A stretch of DNA of 64,000 nt from Streptomyces sp. CHD11 (GTDB taxonomy: Bacteria; Actinomycetota; Actinomycetes; Streptomycetales; Streptomycetaceae). Positions 15,781-24,153 of this stretch are shown in pieces. Every line of letters starts with the position of its first letter. Within the stretch, counting starts at the first letter, position 1. The DNA is taken from positions 25,742-89,741 of the forward strand of contig NZ_JABTTS010000033.1 in NCBI RefSeq assembly GCF_018638295.1, given 5' to 3'. The notes beneath the pieces are model-generated. The model did no database searches. It was not told where the DNA came from and worked only from the letters and a program-made list of their open reading frames with translations. Made by a program: the position numbers and the translations under genes.

Positions 15781-17175
15781 TCAGAGTTCACGGCCGACAA
15801 GACCTCCCAGATCGAGCGCCGTGGCGATACGCACCGCCACATCCTCCGCGTACATGGCGTCGCCGCGCTCGAACGCGTTCCGCCCCGCCCCCCGCAGGAA
15901 CGTCACGGCACCCAGCGTCCGCCCCCGGCTGCGCAGCACCGTGCACAGCGCGTACACCGCGTCCGCCGGCCACTGCCGCGCCAGCGCCCACGCCCGCGCG
16001 TCCTGCGCGGACATCGCCCCCGCCCCGGCCCGCACGGACCCGGCCCGCTCCACACACTGCACCGCCGGATGCCCCTCCCCGTACCGCACCGGCAGCCCCG
16101 CCCGCCCGTCGAGCCTGCTCGGCCCCGGCGCGCCGGACGGTGTGGCGGCGATCCGCACCAGCCGCACCAGGTCGGCATCCTCCGCGCACTCGGCCACCCG
16201 GTCGATCAGCGCATGGTCGGCGAATCCGGCGAGCGCGAAGTCGAGGTGGACCGTCGCCGCCTCCGCCGGGTCCTCGCACTCCGCGGCCGCGCGCGCCGCG
16301 CGGTGCAGCTGCTGCGCGCGGAACCGCAGCAGCGAGCCCTCCTGCTCCCCCTGCCGCGACTCGGTCACGTCCTGGAACAGCCAGCCCACCCCGAGCGGCA
16401 CCGGCTCCTCGGTGAGCGGTGACGTCAGCCGCACGAACCCGCTGCGCCAGCACCGCCGGCGCTCGCCCTCCGGCGTGCGCACGCTCACCCACAGCTCGGC
16501 CGGCGCGGGCGGCGCGCCCTCGGCGAGGACGTGGGTCAGCGCGCTCTCCAGTTCCTCGACGCCCTGCGTCAGCAGCTCGCCGAGCGGCCGGCCCAGTACG
16601 GACGTACGCCCCGCGCCCAGCGCCCGCGCGGCGTGCGCGTTCACCACCGCGGGCCGCAGGTCGGCGTCGACCAGGACGACACCCCAGCTGGCGTCCTCCA
16701 GCAGCGCCTCGCTCAGCGCGATCGACCGCTCCAGATCGATCTGCGCGTGCACCTCGCTGAACGCGCAGTACACCCCGGCCGGCTTCCCGTCCGGCCCGCG
16801 CACGGCCGCGGACTGCGTGCGCACCAGCACCCGGCCGCCGTCCTTCGTCAGCAGCGCGAACTCGTTGACCTGCCGGCCCGGGGCGTCCATGGCCGACAGC
16901 AGCCGCGCCTCCACCTCCTCGGCGTCCGCGCTGCGCACGGCCCACCCGGCGAAACCGGCCCGTCCCACCGCCTCGTCCGCGCTCCAGCCGAGGATCCGCT
17001 CCGCCTCACGGTTCCAGTGCGTGACCGTCCCGTCCGCGTCGAAGGCGCACAGGGCCGCGTCCATGCCGTCGAGCAGCGCGGCGAGGAGGTCGGATCCGTC
17101 CGACCCCTCCCTCGCGGGCTCGGGCTCGTCCGGCCCCAGCTCGTCGGTGGCCCCACTACGCCGGGATGCACTCAC
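15781..17175 (-). CDS. PAS-PAS-GAF signalling protein without output domain
   Basis: The 464-aa soluble protein has PAS domain 1 at about 30-145 (ALLDGMDAALCAFDADGTVTH) and PAS domain 2 at about 160-290 (EDASWGVVLVDADLRPAVVN). A GAF-like domain follows from about 300 on (LLRFRAQQLHRAARAAAECE; TVLRSRGRTLGAVTFLR). There is no kinase, phosphatase or cyclase domain, so the output may be protein-protein contact. The GTG at 17175 was chosen for the strong CAGGGGGT ten bases upstream; an ATG at 17226 is in frame but has a poor site. It is transcribed alone, leftward. Confidence 0.82.
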   Translation of the reverse strand: MSASRRSGATDELGPDEPEPAREGSDGSDLLAALLDGMDAALCAFDADGTVTHWNREAERILGWSADEAVGRAGFAGWAVRSADAEEVEARLLSAMDAPGRQVNEFALLTKDGGRVLVRTQSAAVRGPDGKPAGVYCAFSEVHAQIDLERSIALSEALLEDASWGVVLVDADLRPAVVNAHAARALGAGRTSVLGRPLGELLTQGVEELESALTHVLAEGAPPAPAELWVSVRTPEGERRRCWRSGFVRLTSPLTEEPVPLGVGWLFQDVTESRQGEQEGSLLRFRAQQLHRAARAAAECEDPAEAATVHLDFALAGFADHALIDRVAECAEDADLVRLVRIAATPSGAPGPSRLDGRAGLPVRYGEGHPAVQCVERAGSVRAGAGAMSAQDARAWALARQWPADAVYALCTVLRSRGRTLGAVTFLRGAGRNAFERGDAMYAEDVAVRIATALDLGGLVGREL

Positions 17176-17547
17176 CTGGACCCCCTGCAGGCTGCGTCCG
17201 CACGTACGGTACGACGGTTCGCTCACTCATCATCATTCAACGTGAACGTGACTCAGCGCACATCGGGTTCTCGACAAGATTGGGAGAATTGTTGTAAGCG
17301 CGGGCCGTGCCGCCCGCGGCATCGGCCTCCGCTGCACAGGACGCCTGATGCGGCGGTATCAGCGAGATCAGCTGAACGTCGCGCTCGCACCACCGCGGAC
17401 GGGGCGTATCCCGGTACGTGCGAGGGGACAGCGCAGCCTCCGCACGCCTGGGGGACGGCTCGACGCCGGTCACCGGAGTTCGCGCCCGCCGCGGCGGGAC
17501 GACGGGTACGGCCACTCCATCCGGCCGGAGGCCTCACAGAAAATCGA

Positions 17548-17576
17548 TTGATGGGCGATTCTCCGCCTCCTACAGT
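17548..17576 (+). promoter_or_regulatory. Strong HrdB-type promoter of the small transcript
   Basis: TTGATG (17548-17553) and TACAGT (17571-17576) are separated by exactly 17 bp, a near-consensus housekeeping promoter in otherwise very GC-rich DNA. Transcription would start near 17583, just upstream of an AGGAGG-containing leader. Confidence 0.7.
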
Positions 17577-17608
17577 GGTGGTTACCGAGAGAGGAGGTGG
17601 TTCGGAGC

Positions 17609-17647
17609 ATGTATGCGTACCGGACGTCGGAGGTGGCTGCGGGCTAG
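17609..17647 (+). CDS. 12-aa leader peptide ORF
   Basis: ATG to TAG encodes MYAYRTSEVAAG. GAGGAGGTGG lies 8 nt upstream, one of the best ribosome binding sites in the window. The peptide is too short to classify. It could be an attenuator-type leader controlling the folding of the downstream hairpin, or an sRNA-borne peptide. Conservation of the peptide rather than of the RNA would decide. Confidence 0.45.
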   Translation: MYAYRTSEVAAG

Positions 17648-17728
17648 CGGCCCGTCACCACACCCAGTGCGGTGCCGAGCCGGCACGTGTGCGAAGCGTG
17701 CAGCCGGCCCAATCTCAAGCAGTCACCC

Positions 17729-17792
17729 GACCCGCGAGTCGCCGGTAACGTCCGGCCGGCTCCTCCTCCGGGAGGAACCGGACTCGCGGGTC
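17729..17792. terminator. Large bipartite hairpin downstream of the small RNA and citrate synthase
   Basis: GACCCGCGAGTC (17729-17740) and GACTCGCGGGTC (17781-17792) form a perfect 12-bp outer stem. An inner hairpin TCCTCC-TCCG-GGAGGA lies at 17761-17776. It starts 21 nt past the leftward citrate synthase stop and also closes the rightward small transcript, so it probably works in both directions. Confidence 0.8.
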
Positions 17793-17812
17793 GTCTGCGT
17801 TCTCGCGGGCGG

Positions 17813-18913
17813 TCAGCGGGCGATGTCCGCGTAGCCCTCGATCTCGCGCGGGTCGCGGGTGCCCGGTCCGACGTAGCGGGCCGAGGGGCGGACCAGGCGG
17901 CCGGTGCGCTTCTGCTCCAGGATGTGCGCCGACCAGCCCGCGGTACGGGCGCAGGTGAACATCGACGTGAACATGTGGGCCGGGACCTCGGCGAAGTCCA
18001 GCACGATCGCCGCCCAGAACTCGACGTTGGTGGCGAGCACCCGGTCGGGGCGGCGGGCGTGCAGCTCGGCCAGGGCTGCCTTCTCCAGGGCCTCGGCGAC
18101 CTCGAAGCGCGGGGCGGCCAGTTCGCGGGCGGTGCGCCGCAGGACGCGGGCGCGGGGGTCCTCCGCGCGGTAGACGCGGTGGCCGAAGCCCATCAGGCGC
18201 TCACCCTTGTCGAGGGCCTGGCGGACGTACGCCTCGGCGTCCCCGGTGCGCTCGATCTCCTCGATCATGTGCAGCACGCGTGAGGGGGCGCCGCCGTGCA
18301 GCGGGCCCGACATGGCGCCCACGGCTCCGGAGAGGGCCGCCGCGACGTCCGCGCCGGTCGAGGCGATGACCCGTGCGGTGAACGTGGAGGCGTTCATGCC
18401 GTGCTCGGCGGCCGATGTCCAGTAGGCGTCGACGGCGGCGACGTGCTTGGGGTCGGGCTCGCCGCGCCAGCGGATCATGAAGCGTTCGACGACGGAGTCG
18501 GCCTTGTCGATCTCGCGCTGCGGCACCATCGCCAGGCCCTGGCCGCGCGCGGACTGGGCGACGTAGGACAGCGCCATGACGGCGGCGCGGGCGAGGTCGT
18601 CGCGGGCCTGCCGGGCATCGATGTCGAGGAGCGGTTCGAGGCCCCAGACGGGGGCCAGCATGGCGAGCGCGGACTGCACGTCGACGCGTATGTCACCGGA
18701 GTGCACGGGGATCGGGAACGGCTCCGCGGGGGGCAGTCCGGGGTTGAACGCCCCGTCGACGAGCAGCCCCCAGACGTTGCCGAAGGAGACGTGCCCGACC
18801 AGATCCTCGATGTCGACACCCCGGTAGCGGAGGGCGCCGCCCTCCTTGTCCGGTTCGGCGATCTCCGTCTCGAACGCGACGACTCCTTCGAGCCCGGGTA
18901 CGAAGTCGGACAT
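17813..18913 (-). CDS. Citrate synthase (type II, CitA-like)
   Basis: The 366-aa protein condenses oxaloacetate and acetyl-CoA. Catalytic histidines lie in SGPLHGGAPSRVL and MGFGHRVYRAEDPRA, and arginine motifs in ARTAGWSAHILEQ. The position usually occupied by the catalytic Asp (NVDF) reads NVEFWAAI, so Glu replaces Asp; as I recall, actinobacterial CitA-type enzymes share this. The ATG at 18913 follows CAAGGAG. It is divergent from pdxH. A second, main citrate synthase presumably lies elsewhere in the genome. The enzyme could instead be a 2-methylcitrate synthase. Confidence 0.9.
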   Translation of the reverse strand: MSDFVPGLEGVVAFETEIAEPDKEGGALRYRGVDIEDLVGHVSFGNVWGLLVDGAFNPGLPPAEPFPIPVHSGDIRVDVQSALAMLAPVWGLEPLLDIDARQARDDLARAAVMALSYVAQSARGQGLAMVPQREIDKADSVVERFMIRWRGEPDPKHVAAVDAYWTSAAEHGMNASTFTARVIASTGADVAAALSGAVGAMSGPLHGGAPSRVLHMIEEIERTGDAEAYVRQALDKGERLMGFGHRVYRAEDPRARVLRRTARELAAPRFEVAEALEKAALAELHARRPDRVLATNVEFWAAIVLDFAEVPAHMFTSMFTCARTAGWSAHILEQKRTGRLVRPSARYVGPGTRDPREIEGYADIAR

Positions 18914-19200
18914 CTGGCGGCTCCTTGTGAGGTGGGTGACAGACGGTGTGTGGGGTGGGACGACCATGTGTCGGGTCAGGGCGGCTCGATCGGGGACGTC
19001 CGGTGGCTCCGCGGTCACGCTGTGTCGGCTCGCGGTCCGGGACGTATCCCTGTGATGCCCGGCTGGTGGTCACCCAACCGGATCGGTGCCAGCACGATAT
19101 CCCCGAGTGCCATCTTTGGGGAGAGTCCGCGGCACTCAGTGCCACGACGTGAGGGAGGACACCTCTCCCGGCGGCGGCACGCATGGGGCAGGATGACGGC
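18914..19200. promoter_or_regulatory. Divergent citrate synthase / pdxH promoter region
   Basis: This 287-bp non-coding region separates two divergent genes. It contains a perfect palindrome GGCACT-C-AGTGCC at 19131-19143, about 60 nt upstream of the pdxH start. A further GAGTGCC word lies at 19115-19121. This is a candidate operator for pdxH. Confidence 0.4.
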
Positions 19201-19869
19201 GTGACCGACCCTGACGCCGTTCCCTTCGATCCGGCCGCGATGCGCAAGCAGTACCGGACCGAGGGGCTCTCCGAGTCCGATCTGGCCGCCACGCCGGTGG
19301 AGCAGTTCGCGCGCTGGTTCAAGCAGGCCGCGACGGACGGCGGGCTGTTCGAGCCGAACGCCGTGATCGTCTCGACGGCGGACGCCCAGGGGCGGCCCAC
19401 CTCGCGCACGGTGCTGCTGAAGCACTTCGACGACGAGGGGTTCGTCTTCTACACGAACTACGACTCCCGCAAGGGCCGTGACCTGGCGGAGAACCCCCGT
19501 GTGTCGCTGCTGTTCCCGTGGCACCCGATGGCCCGGCAGGTCATCGTCCACGGTACGGCGCGGCGCACCGGCCGTGACGAGACGGCCGCCTACTTCCGCA
19601 CCCGCCCGCACGGCTCCCAGCTGGGCGCGTGGGCCAGCGGTCAGTCCTCGGTGATCGCCGGCCGGGCGGAGCTGGACGCGGCGTACGCCGGGCTGGCCGC
19701 CCGGTACCCGGAGGGCGAGCAGGTCCCGGTACCGCCGAACTGGGGTGGTTTCCGGGTGACCCCGGAGGCGGTGGAGTTCTGGCAGGGCCGGGAGAACCGG
19801 CTGCACGACCGGCTGCGCTACGTCGCGGAGCCGGACGGGGGCTGGCGGGTGGAGCGGCTCAGCCCCTGA
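19201..19869 (+). CDS. pdxH: Pyridoxamine 5'-phosphate oxidase
   Basis: The 222-aa FMN enzyme oxidises PNP/PMP to pyridoxal 5'-phosphate. It shows the PdxH pattern: MRKQYRTEGLSESDL at the N-terminus, PTSRTVLLKHFDDEGFVFYT (FMN/PLP binding), SRKGRDLAENPRVSLLFPW, then SQLGAWASGQSS and the C-terminal VEFWQGRENRLHDRLRY. The GTG at 19201 was chosen because AGGATG precedes it; an ATG 18 bases upstream lacks a site. The last codons and stop are duplicated just downstream (19848-19920). Confidence 0.95.
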   Translation: MTDPDAVPFDPAAMRKQYRTEGLSESDLAATPVEQFARWFKQAATDGGLFEPNAVIVSTADAQGRPTSRTVLLKHFDDEGFVFYTNYDSRKGRDLAENPRVSLLFPWHPMARQVIVHGTARRTGRDETAAYFRTRPHGSQLGAWASGQSSVIAGRAELDAAYAGLAARYPEGEQVPVPPNWGGFRVTPEAVEFWQGRENRLHDRLRYVAEPDGGWRVERLSP

Positions 19870-19920
19870 CCATCGGAGTGCCTGGGCCCCTGGCCCGGTG
19901 GAGCGGCTGAGCCCCTGACC
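19848..19920. repeat. 24-bp direct repeat duplicating the pdxH 3' end
   Basis: 19848-19871 (last codons and stop of pdxH) and 19897-19920 are identical except at one base, with 25 bp between them. The second copy lies in the gap before the convergent TetR gene and would include a duplicate stop. It is a small tandem duplication with no evident function. Confidence 0.8.
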
Positions 19921-19927
19921 CGTCGCC

Positions 19928-20575
19928 TCAGCCGGTGGTCCGGGGCGCCGCGGGGGCGGTCCGGCCCAGTGCCCCGTCCAGCAGCGCCGCCCACTGCGCC
20001 ACCACGCGTTCCCTGCGGGCCGTGTCGTCGGTGAGAAGGGTGGCGAGGCCGAGGCCGCGGGCCATGTCGAGGAGGCCCTGGACGGTTTCGCGGACGCCGG
20101 GGCGGGACTCGTCGGCGCCGAGGAGCTCGACGGCGGTGCGGTGGGATTCGCGGCCGACACGCAGTTCGAGTTCGGTCACGCGCGGGCGGAGCTGTTCCTG
20201 GTCGGAGGCGGCGACCCAGAGGTGGAGCGCGGCGCGGAAGACGGGGCCGGTGTAGAGGTCGACCAGTGCCGCGATCACCGCGCGGCGGTCGCTCGCGGCG
20301 GCGCCCTCGGGGAAGAGGGCGCGCAGCGCGGCGGAGCGTTCTTCGGCGACGTACTCGACGGCGGCGGTGAACAGGTCCTCGCGGGTCGGGAAGTGGTGCT
20401 GGGCGGCTCCCCGGGAGACGCCCGCGCGTTCGGCGACGACGGAGACGGTGGAGCCCGACCAGCCGTGTTCGGCGAGGCAGGCCACGGCGGCTTCCAGGAG
20501 CCGCTGCCGGGTGGCGCGGCTGCGGTCCTGCTTGGGGACCCGTTCCGCACGGTCGGTCGTGCTCACACCGTCCAT
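19928..20575 (-). CDS. TetR-family regulator of the acyl-CoA operon
   Basis: The 215-aa protein has an N-terminal TetR HTH (ATRQRLLEAAVACLAEHGWS, then ERAGVSRGAAQHHFPTREDL) and a helical ligand domain. Its start overlaps the stop of the enoyl-CoA hydratase gene by about 13 nt, so it is the last gene of the eight-gene operon starting at 30102. A regulator in this position usually senses a pathway acyl-CoA. The perfect palindrome at 30180-30193, ahead of the first gene, is its best candidate operator. A GTG nine bases into the gene is an alternative start. Confidence 0.88.
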   Translation of the reverse strand: MDGVSTTDRAERVPKQDRSRATRQRLLEAAVACLAEHGWSGSTVSVVAERAGVSRGAAQHHFPTREDLFTAAVEYVAEERSAALRALFPEGAAASDRRAVIAALVDLYTGPVFRAALHLWVAASDQEQLRPRVTELELRVGRESHRTAVELLGADESRPGVRETVQGLLDMARGLGLATLLTDDTARRERVVAQWAALLDGALGRTAPAAPRTTG

Positions 20576-21297
20576 TCCGGTTCCCGTCGTTCGAGGAAGG
20601 CCGTCATCCCCTCGCGCGCGGGGGCGGAGGCGAAGAGGCGTGCCGAGAGCGCGGTCAGGCCGGCCGCGTCCCGGTCGAAGGTCTCCAGCACCCTAGCCGT
20701 GAGCAGCCGTTTCGTCGCGGCCAGGGCTTCGGGGGCGGACTTGCGCAGGCCGTCGAGGATCGGGGCGAGGATGGCGTCGACGTCCTCACCGGCCGCGGTG
20801 AGCAGGCCGATGCGGGCTGCTTCGGCGGTGTCGAGGCGCTCGCCGGTGAGGTAGTAGCGGGCCAGTGCGCGGGGGTCGGTGCGGGGCAGCAGCGGCAGTG
20901 AGATGACGGCCGGGGCGACTCCGACGCGGACCTCGGTGAAGGCGAAGGTCGCCGTGTGGGCGGCGGCGGAGATGTCGCAGGCGGCGAGGAGGCCCAGCCC
21001 GCCGGCGCGGACGTGTCCGGTGACCCGGGCGACGACGGGTCTGGGCAGCTCGACGATCTGCCGCAGCAGGGCCACCAGTGCCTCGGGGGCGGGCGGGTCG
21101 CGCAGGTCGGCGCCGGCGCTGAAGGTGTTGCCGGTGTGGGTGAGGAGCACCGCGCGGACGCCGGTGTCCTGGCCGGCGTCGGTGAGCGCGGTGGCGAGTT
21201 CGCCGACGAGGGCGGCGGACAGGGCGTTGCGGCGCTCCGGGGCGTCGAGGGAGAGCGTTTCGACGCCCCGGGTGCGGGTGCGGCCGATCAGGGTCAC
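20563..21297 (-). CDS. Enoyl-CoA hydratase/isomerase family protein
   Basis: The 244-aa crotonase-fold protein has the CoA-binding and oxyanion motifs FSAGADLRDPP and HVRAGGLGLLAACDISAA. It continues to the C-terminal ALAATKRLLTARVLE. In GLGLLAACD, Leu occupies the position of the first catalytic Glu of classic hydratases, so it may act as a hydratase, lyase or hydrolase on an unusual substrate. Its GTG start overlaps the ligase stop (GTGA). Confidence 0.87.
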   Translation of the reverse strand: MTLIGRTRTRGVETLSLDAPERRNALSAALVGELATALTDAGQDTGVRAVLLTHTGNTFSAGADLRDPPAPEALVALLRQIVELPRPVVARVTGHVRAGGLGLLAACDISAAAHTATFAFTEVRVGVAPAVISLPLLPRTDPRALARYYLTGERLDTAEAARIGLLTAAGEDVDAILAPILDGLRKSAPEALAATKRLLTARVLETFDRDAAGLTALSARLFASAPAREGMTAFLERREPEWTV

Positions 21298-22874
21298 GTG
21301 GGCTCCTTGTGCGCCGTGCGGAGTTCCCGGCGCAGGATCTTTCCGGAGGCGGCGCGCGGTACGCCGTCGATGAAGGTGACGTGCCGGACCCGTTTGTACG
21401 GGGCGACCTGCTCGGCGACGTACATCATGACCTCGCCCTCGGTGAGTTCCGGCGCGGACGGCTGGCGGACGACGAAGGCGTGCGGGACCTCGTTGCCGTC
21501 CTCGTTGTAGACGCCGATGACGGCCGCGTCGGCGATGCCCGGGTGGGTGAGGAGCAGCGCCTCGAGTTCGGCGGGGGCGACCTGGAAGCCCTTGTACTTG
21601 ATGAGTTCCTTGACGCGGTCGACGACGAACAGCCAGCCTCCCTCGTCGGTGTGCCCGACGTCCCCGGTGTGCAGCCAGCCGTCCTCGTCGATCAGTGCGG
21701 CGGTGGCGTCGGGGCGGCCGAGGTAGCCCTTCATGATCTGGGGTCCCCGGATGAGGATCTCGCCGGACTCGCCGGGTGCGAGGTCCTTGCCGGGGTCGTC
21801 GAGGGAGACGATGCGCATCTCGGTTCCGGCGATCAGCTTGCCGACGGTGCCGGGCGGTGCCTCGTTCATGGCGTCGAGGGGGACGACGTGGGTGCCCGGC
21901 GACAGTTCCGTCATGCCGTACGCCTGTCCGACGGGGGGCAGGCCGAGCCGCTGTGAGCAGGCGGCGGCGAGGCTCGCGTCCAGGGGTGCGGCGGCGCTGA
22001 TGACGTGCCGCAGGGAGGACAGGTCGTACTGGGCGACCAGGGGGTGCTTGGCGAGGGCGAGCACGATGGGCGGGGCCACGTACAGACCGGTGATGCGGTG
22101 GTTCTGGATGGCCGCGAGGAACGTCTCCAGGTCGAAGCGCGGGAGGACGACGACGGTGGCGCCCTGTCGCAGGGGGGCGTTCATCAGGGCGGTCAGGCCG
22201 TAGATGTGGAAGAACGGCAGGACGGCGAGGATGCGGTCGCCGGGGCCTGCCGTGATCGCGGGCTGGAGCTGGGCGAGGTTGGTGGCGATCTGCCGGTGGG
22301 TGAGCATCACGCCCTTGGGGACGCCGGTGGTGCCGGAGGAGTACGGCAGTGCGGCCACGTCCTCGGCCGGGTCGATGTCGACGGCCGGTTCGGGGGCGGT
22401 GGAGGCCAGCATGTCGATCAGGGACCGGTGTCCGGGCGCGCTGTCGCAGACGAAGATCTCCCGCACGCCGCCCGCGATCTCGGCGGCCCCGCGCGCGGTC
22501 TCCAGGAGCGGGGAGACGGTGACGATCCAGCGGGCGGCGGCGTCCTTCAGCTGCTTGCCGAACTCCTCGGCGGTCGCCAGGGGGTGCACGGTGGTGACGG
22601 AGGCGCCCGCGCGGGTGGCCGCGTAGAACGCGGTGGGGAAGGCGATGGTGTTGGGGCTGTGCAGGGCGAGCACGTCGCCCTTGCGCACACCCGCCTCGGC
22701 GAGGCCGGCGGCGACCCGCCGGTGGAAGCGGTCGAGTTGTTCGTAGGTGAGGGTGGTGCCGTCGGTGCCGTCGATCAGTGCCGGGGTGTCCCCGAACTCG
22801 GCGGCCCGGGCGAGCACCGCCTCGTGGATGGGGAGTTCGACCGGGGTGACGTCTGCGTACTCGCTGCGGAACAT
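21294..22874 (-). CDS. Acyl-CoA ligase (4-coumarate-CoA-ligase-like, AMP-forming)
   Basis: The 526-aa ANL-superfamily enzyme activates a carboxylic acid to its CoA thioester through an acyl-AMP. Motifs: A3 loop YSSGTTGVPKGVMLTHR (about 178-194), A5 GQAYGMTELSPGTH, A8 hinge DEGGWLFVVDRVKELIKYKG, and A10 lysine RAASGKILRRELR. GGAGG lies close before the ATG. It follows the acyl-CoA dehydrogenase gene by 34 bp. Within this operon it probably primes the substrate that the dehydrogenase, carboxylase and hydratase then process. The exact acid is unknown. Confidence 0.92.
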   Translation of the reverse strand: MFRSEYADVTPVELPIHEAVLARAAEFGDTPALIDGTDGTTLTYEQLDRFHRRVAAGLAEAGVRKGDVLALHSPNTIAFPTAFYAATRAGASVTTVHPLATAEEFGKQLKDAAARWIVTVSPLLETARGAAEIAGGVREIFVCDSAPGHRSLIDMLASTAPEPAVDIDPAEDVAALPYSSGTTGVPKGVMLTHRQIATNLAQLQPAITAGPGDRILAVLPFFHIYGLTALMNAPLRQGATVVVLPRFDLETFLAAIQNHRITGLYVAPPIVLALAKHPLVAQYDLSSLRHVISAAAPLDASLAAACSQRLGLPPVGQAYGMTELSPGTHVVPLDAMNEAPPGTVGKLIAGTEMRIVSLDDPGKDLAPGESGEILIRGPQIMKGYLGRPDATAALIDEDGWLHTGDVGHTDEGGWLFVVDRVKELIKYKGFQVAPAELEALLLTHPGIADAAVIGVYNEDGNEVPHAFVVRQPSAPELTEGEVMMYVAEQVAPYKRVRHVTFIDGVPRAASGKILRRELRTAHKEPT

Positions 22875-22908
22875 GGTTCCTCCAAGACGGCCGGACGGCC
22901 GGGCGGGC

Positions 22909-24045
22909 CTAGTACGACCTGGGCAGGCCCAGGGTCTGGTGGGAGACGTAGTTGAGAATCATCTCCCGGCTCACCGGGGCAATACGAGACACGCGCGCGG
23001 CGGTTATCAGCGAGGCGAGTCCGTACTCGCGGGTGAGGCCGTTTCCGCCGAGGGTGTGCACGGCCTGGTCGACGGCTTTCACACAGGCTTCGGCGGCCGC
23101 GTACTTGGCCATGTTGGCGGCCTCCCCCGCGCCGATGTCGTCGCCGGTGTCGTAGAGATGGGCGGCCTTCTGCATCATCAGGCGGGCGAGTTCGATCTCG
23201 ATGTGCGCCTGGGCGAGGGGGTGGGCGATCGCCTGGTGGGCGCCGATGGGGGAGTTCCAGACGGTGCGCTCGCGCGCGTACTCGACGGCGCGGGCGAGCG
23301 CGTAGCGGCCCATGCCGATCGCGAAGGCGGCGGTCATGACGCGTTCGGGGTTGAGGCCGGCGAAGAGCTGGAGCAGTCCGGCGTCCTCGTCGCCGACGAG
23401 CGCGTCGGCGGGCAGCCGTACGTCATCGAGGACGAGCTCGAACTGCTTCTCCACGGAGTTGAGTTCCATGTCGATGGGGCGCCGCTGGAAGCCCTCGGCG
23501 TCGCGCGGGACGATGAACAGGCAGGGCTTGAGTTTCCCCGTGCGGGCGTCCTCAGTGCGGCCCACGATGAGGGTGGCGTCGGCGATGTCGACCCCGGAGA
23601 CGAACACCTTGCGGCCGGTGAGGAGCCAGTCGGTGCCGTCCCGGCGTGCCGTCGTGGTGATGCGGTGGCTGTTGGATCCGGCGTCGGGTTCGGTGATCCC
23701 GAAGGCCATCAGGCGGCTGCCGTCGGCCAGGGAGGGCAGCCACTCCCGCCGCTGGGTCTCCGTGCCGAAGCGGGAGATGACGGTGCCGCAGATCGCCGGG
23801 GAGACGATCATCATCAGCAGCGGGTTGCCGGCGGCGCCCATCTCCTCGGAGACGAGGGACAGTTCGGTGATGCCGCCACCGCCACCGCCGTACGCCTCCG
23901 GCAGGTTGACGCCGATGTAGCCGAGCTTGGCGGCTTCCTGCCAGAACGGGCGGTTGTCGGTGCCGGGGGTACGGGGGTGGTTCTTCGCGAACGCGGCGAC
24001 CGCTTCGCGGAGGGCCTTGTGCTCTTCTGATTCGATCACCGGCAT
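22909..24045 (-). CDS. Acyl-CoA dehydrogenase
   Basis: The 378-aa FAD enzyme introduces a 2,3-double bond in an acyl-CoA and passes electrons to ETF. It shows the three-domain pattern: ITEPDAGSNSHRITTTARR (FAD/substrate), GMGRYALARAVEYARERTVW and the C-terminal helical domain VHTLGGNGLTREYGLASLITAAR. The ATG at 24045 follows TAGGAG. In atu/liu-type pathways this enzyme works just before the biotin-dependent carboxylase, which is encoded next to it. A 108-bp gap separates it from the upstream carboxylase gene. Confidence 0.93.
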   Translation of the reverse strand: MPVIESEEHKALREAVAAFAKNHPRTPGTDNRPFWQEAAKLGYIGVNLPEAYGGGGGGITELSLVSEEMGAAGNPLLMMIVSPAICGTVISRFGTETQRREWLPSLADGSRLMAFGITEPDAGSNSHRITTTARRDGTDWLLTGRKVFVSGVDIADATLIVGRTEDARTGKLKPCLFIVPRDAEGFQRRPIDMELNSVEKQFELVLDDVRLPADALVGDEDAGLLQLFAGLNPERVMTAAFAIGMGRYALARAVEYARERTVWNSPIGAHQAIAHPLAQAHIEIELARLMMQKAAHLYDTGDDIGAGEAANMAKYAAAEACVKAVDQAVHTLGGNGLTREYGLASLITAARVSRIAPVSREMILNYVSHQTLGLPRSY

Positions 24046-24153
24046 GAGCGCTCCTAAGGGGGAGGTGCTGCGGGTCGTCGGGAGGGTGCGGGTGGTCCTG
24101 GGCCGGTCGCGCCCACGCGGCGGTAGCCGCACAGCGGGCACAGCCCCGCGCCC

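Larger units (their letters stand above)
17583..17800 (+). ncRNA. Predicted ~210-nt small transcript with a leader ORF
   Basis: A consensus promoter, a perfect Shine-Dalgarno, a 12-codon ORF and a large terminal hairpin (17729-17792) define a self-contained small transcription unit. It sits between the PAS protein gene and citrate synthase. No longer protein in the same frame follows the stop at 17645. It may be a regulatory sRNA or a short-peptide mRNA. Small RNAs have been reported from many S. coelicolor intergenic regions, but I cannot confirm that this is one of them. The 3' part is antisense to the region just past the citrate synthase stop. Confidence 0.55.

Noticed and set aside
17253..17537. 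Leftward 94-codon frame upstream of the PAS gene
   Set aside because: Low-complexity Arg/Gly/Pro content, no ribosome binding site and no family.
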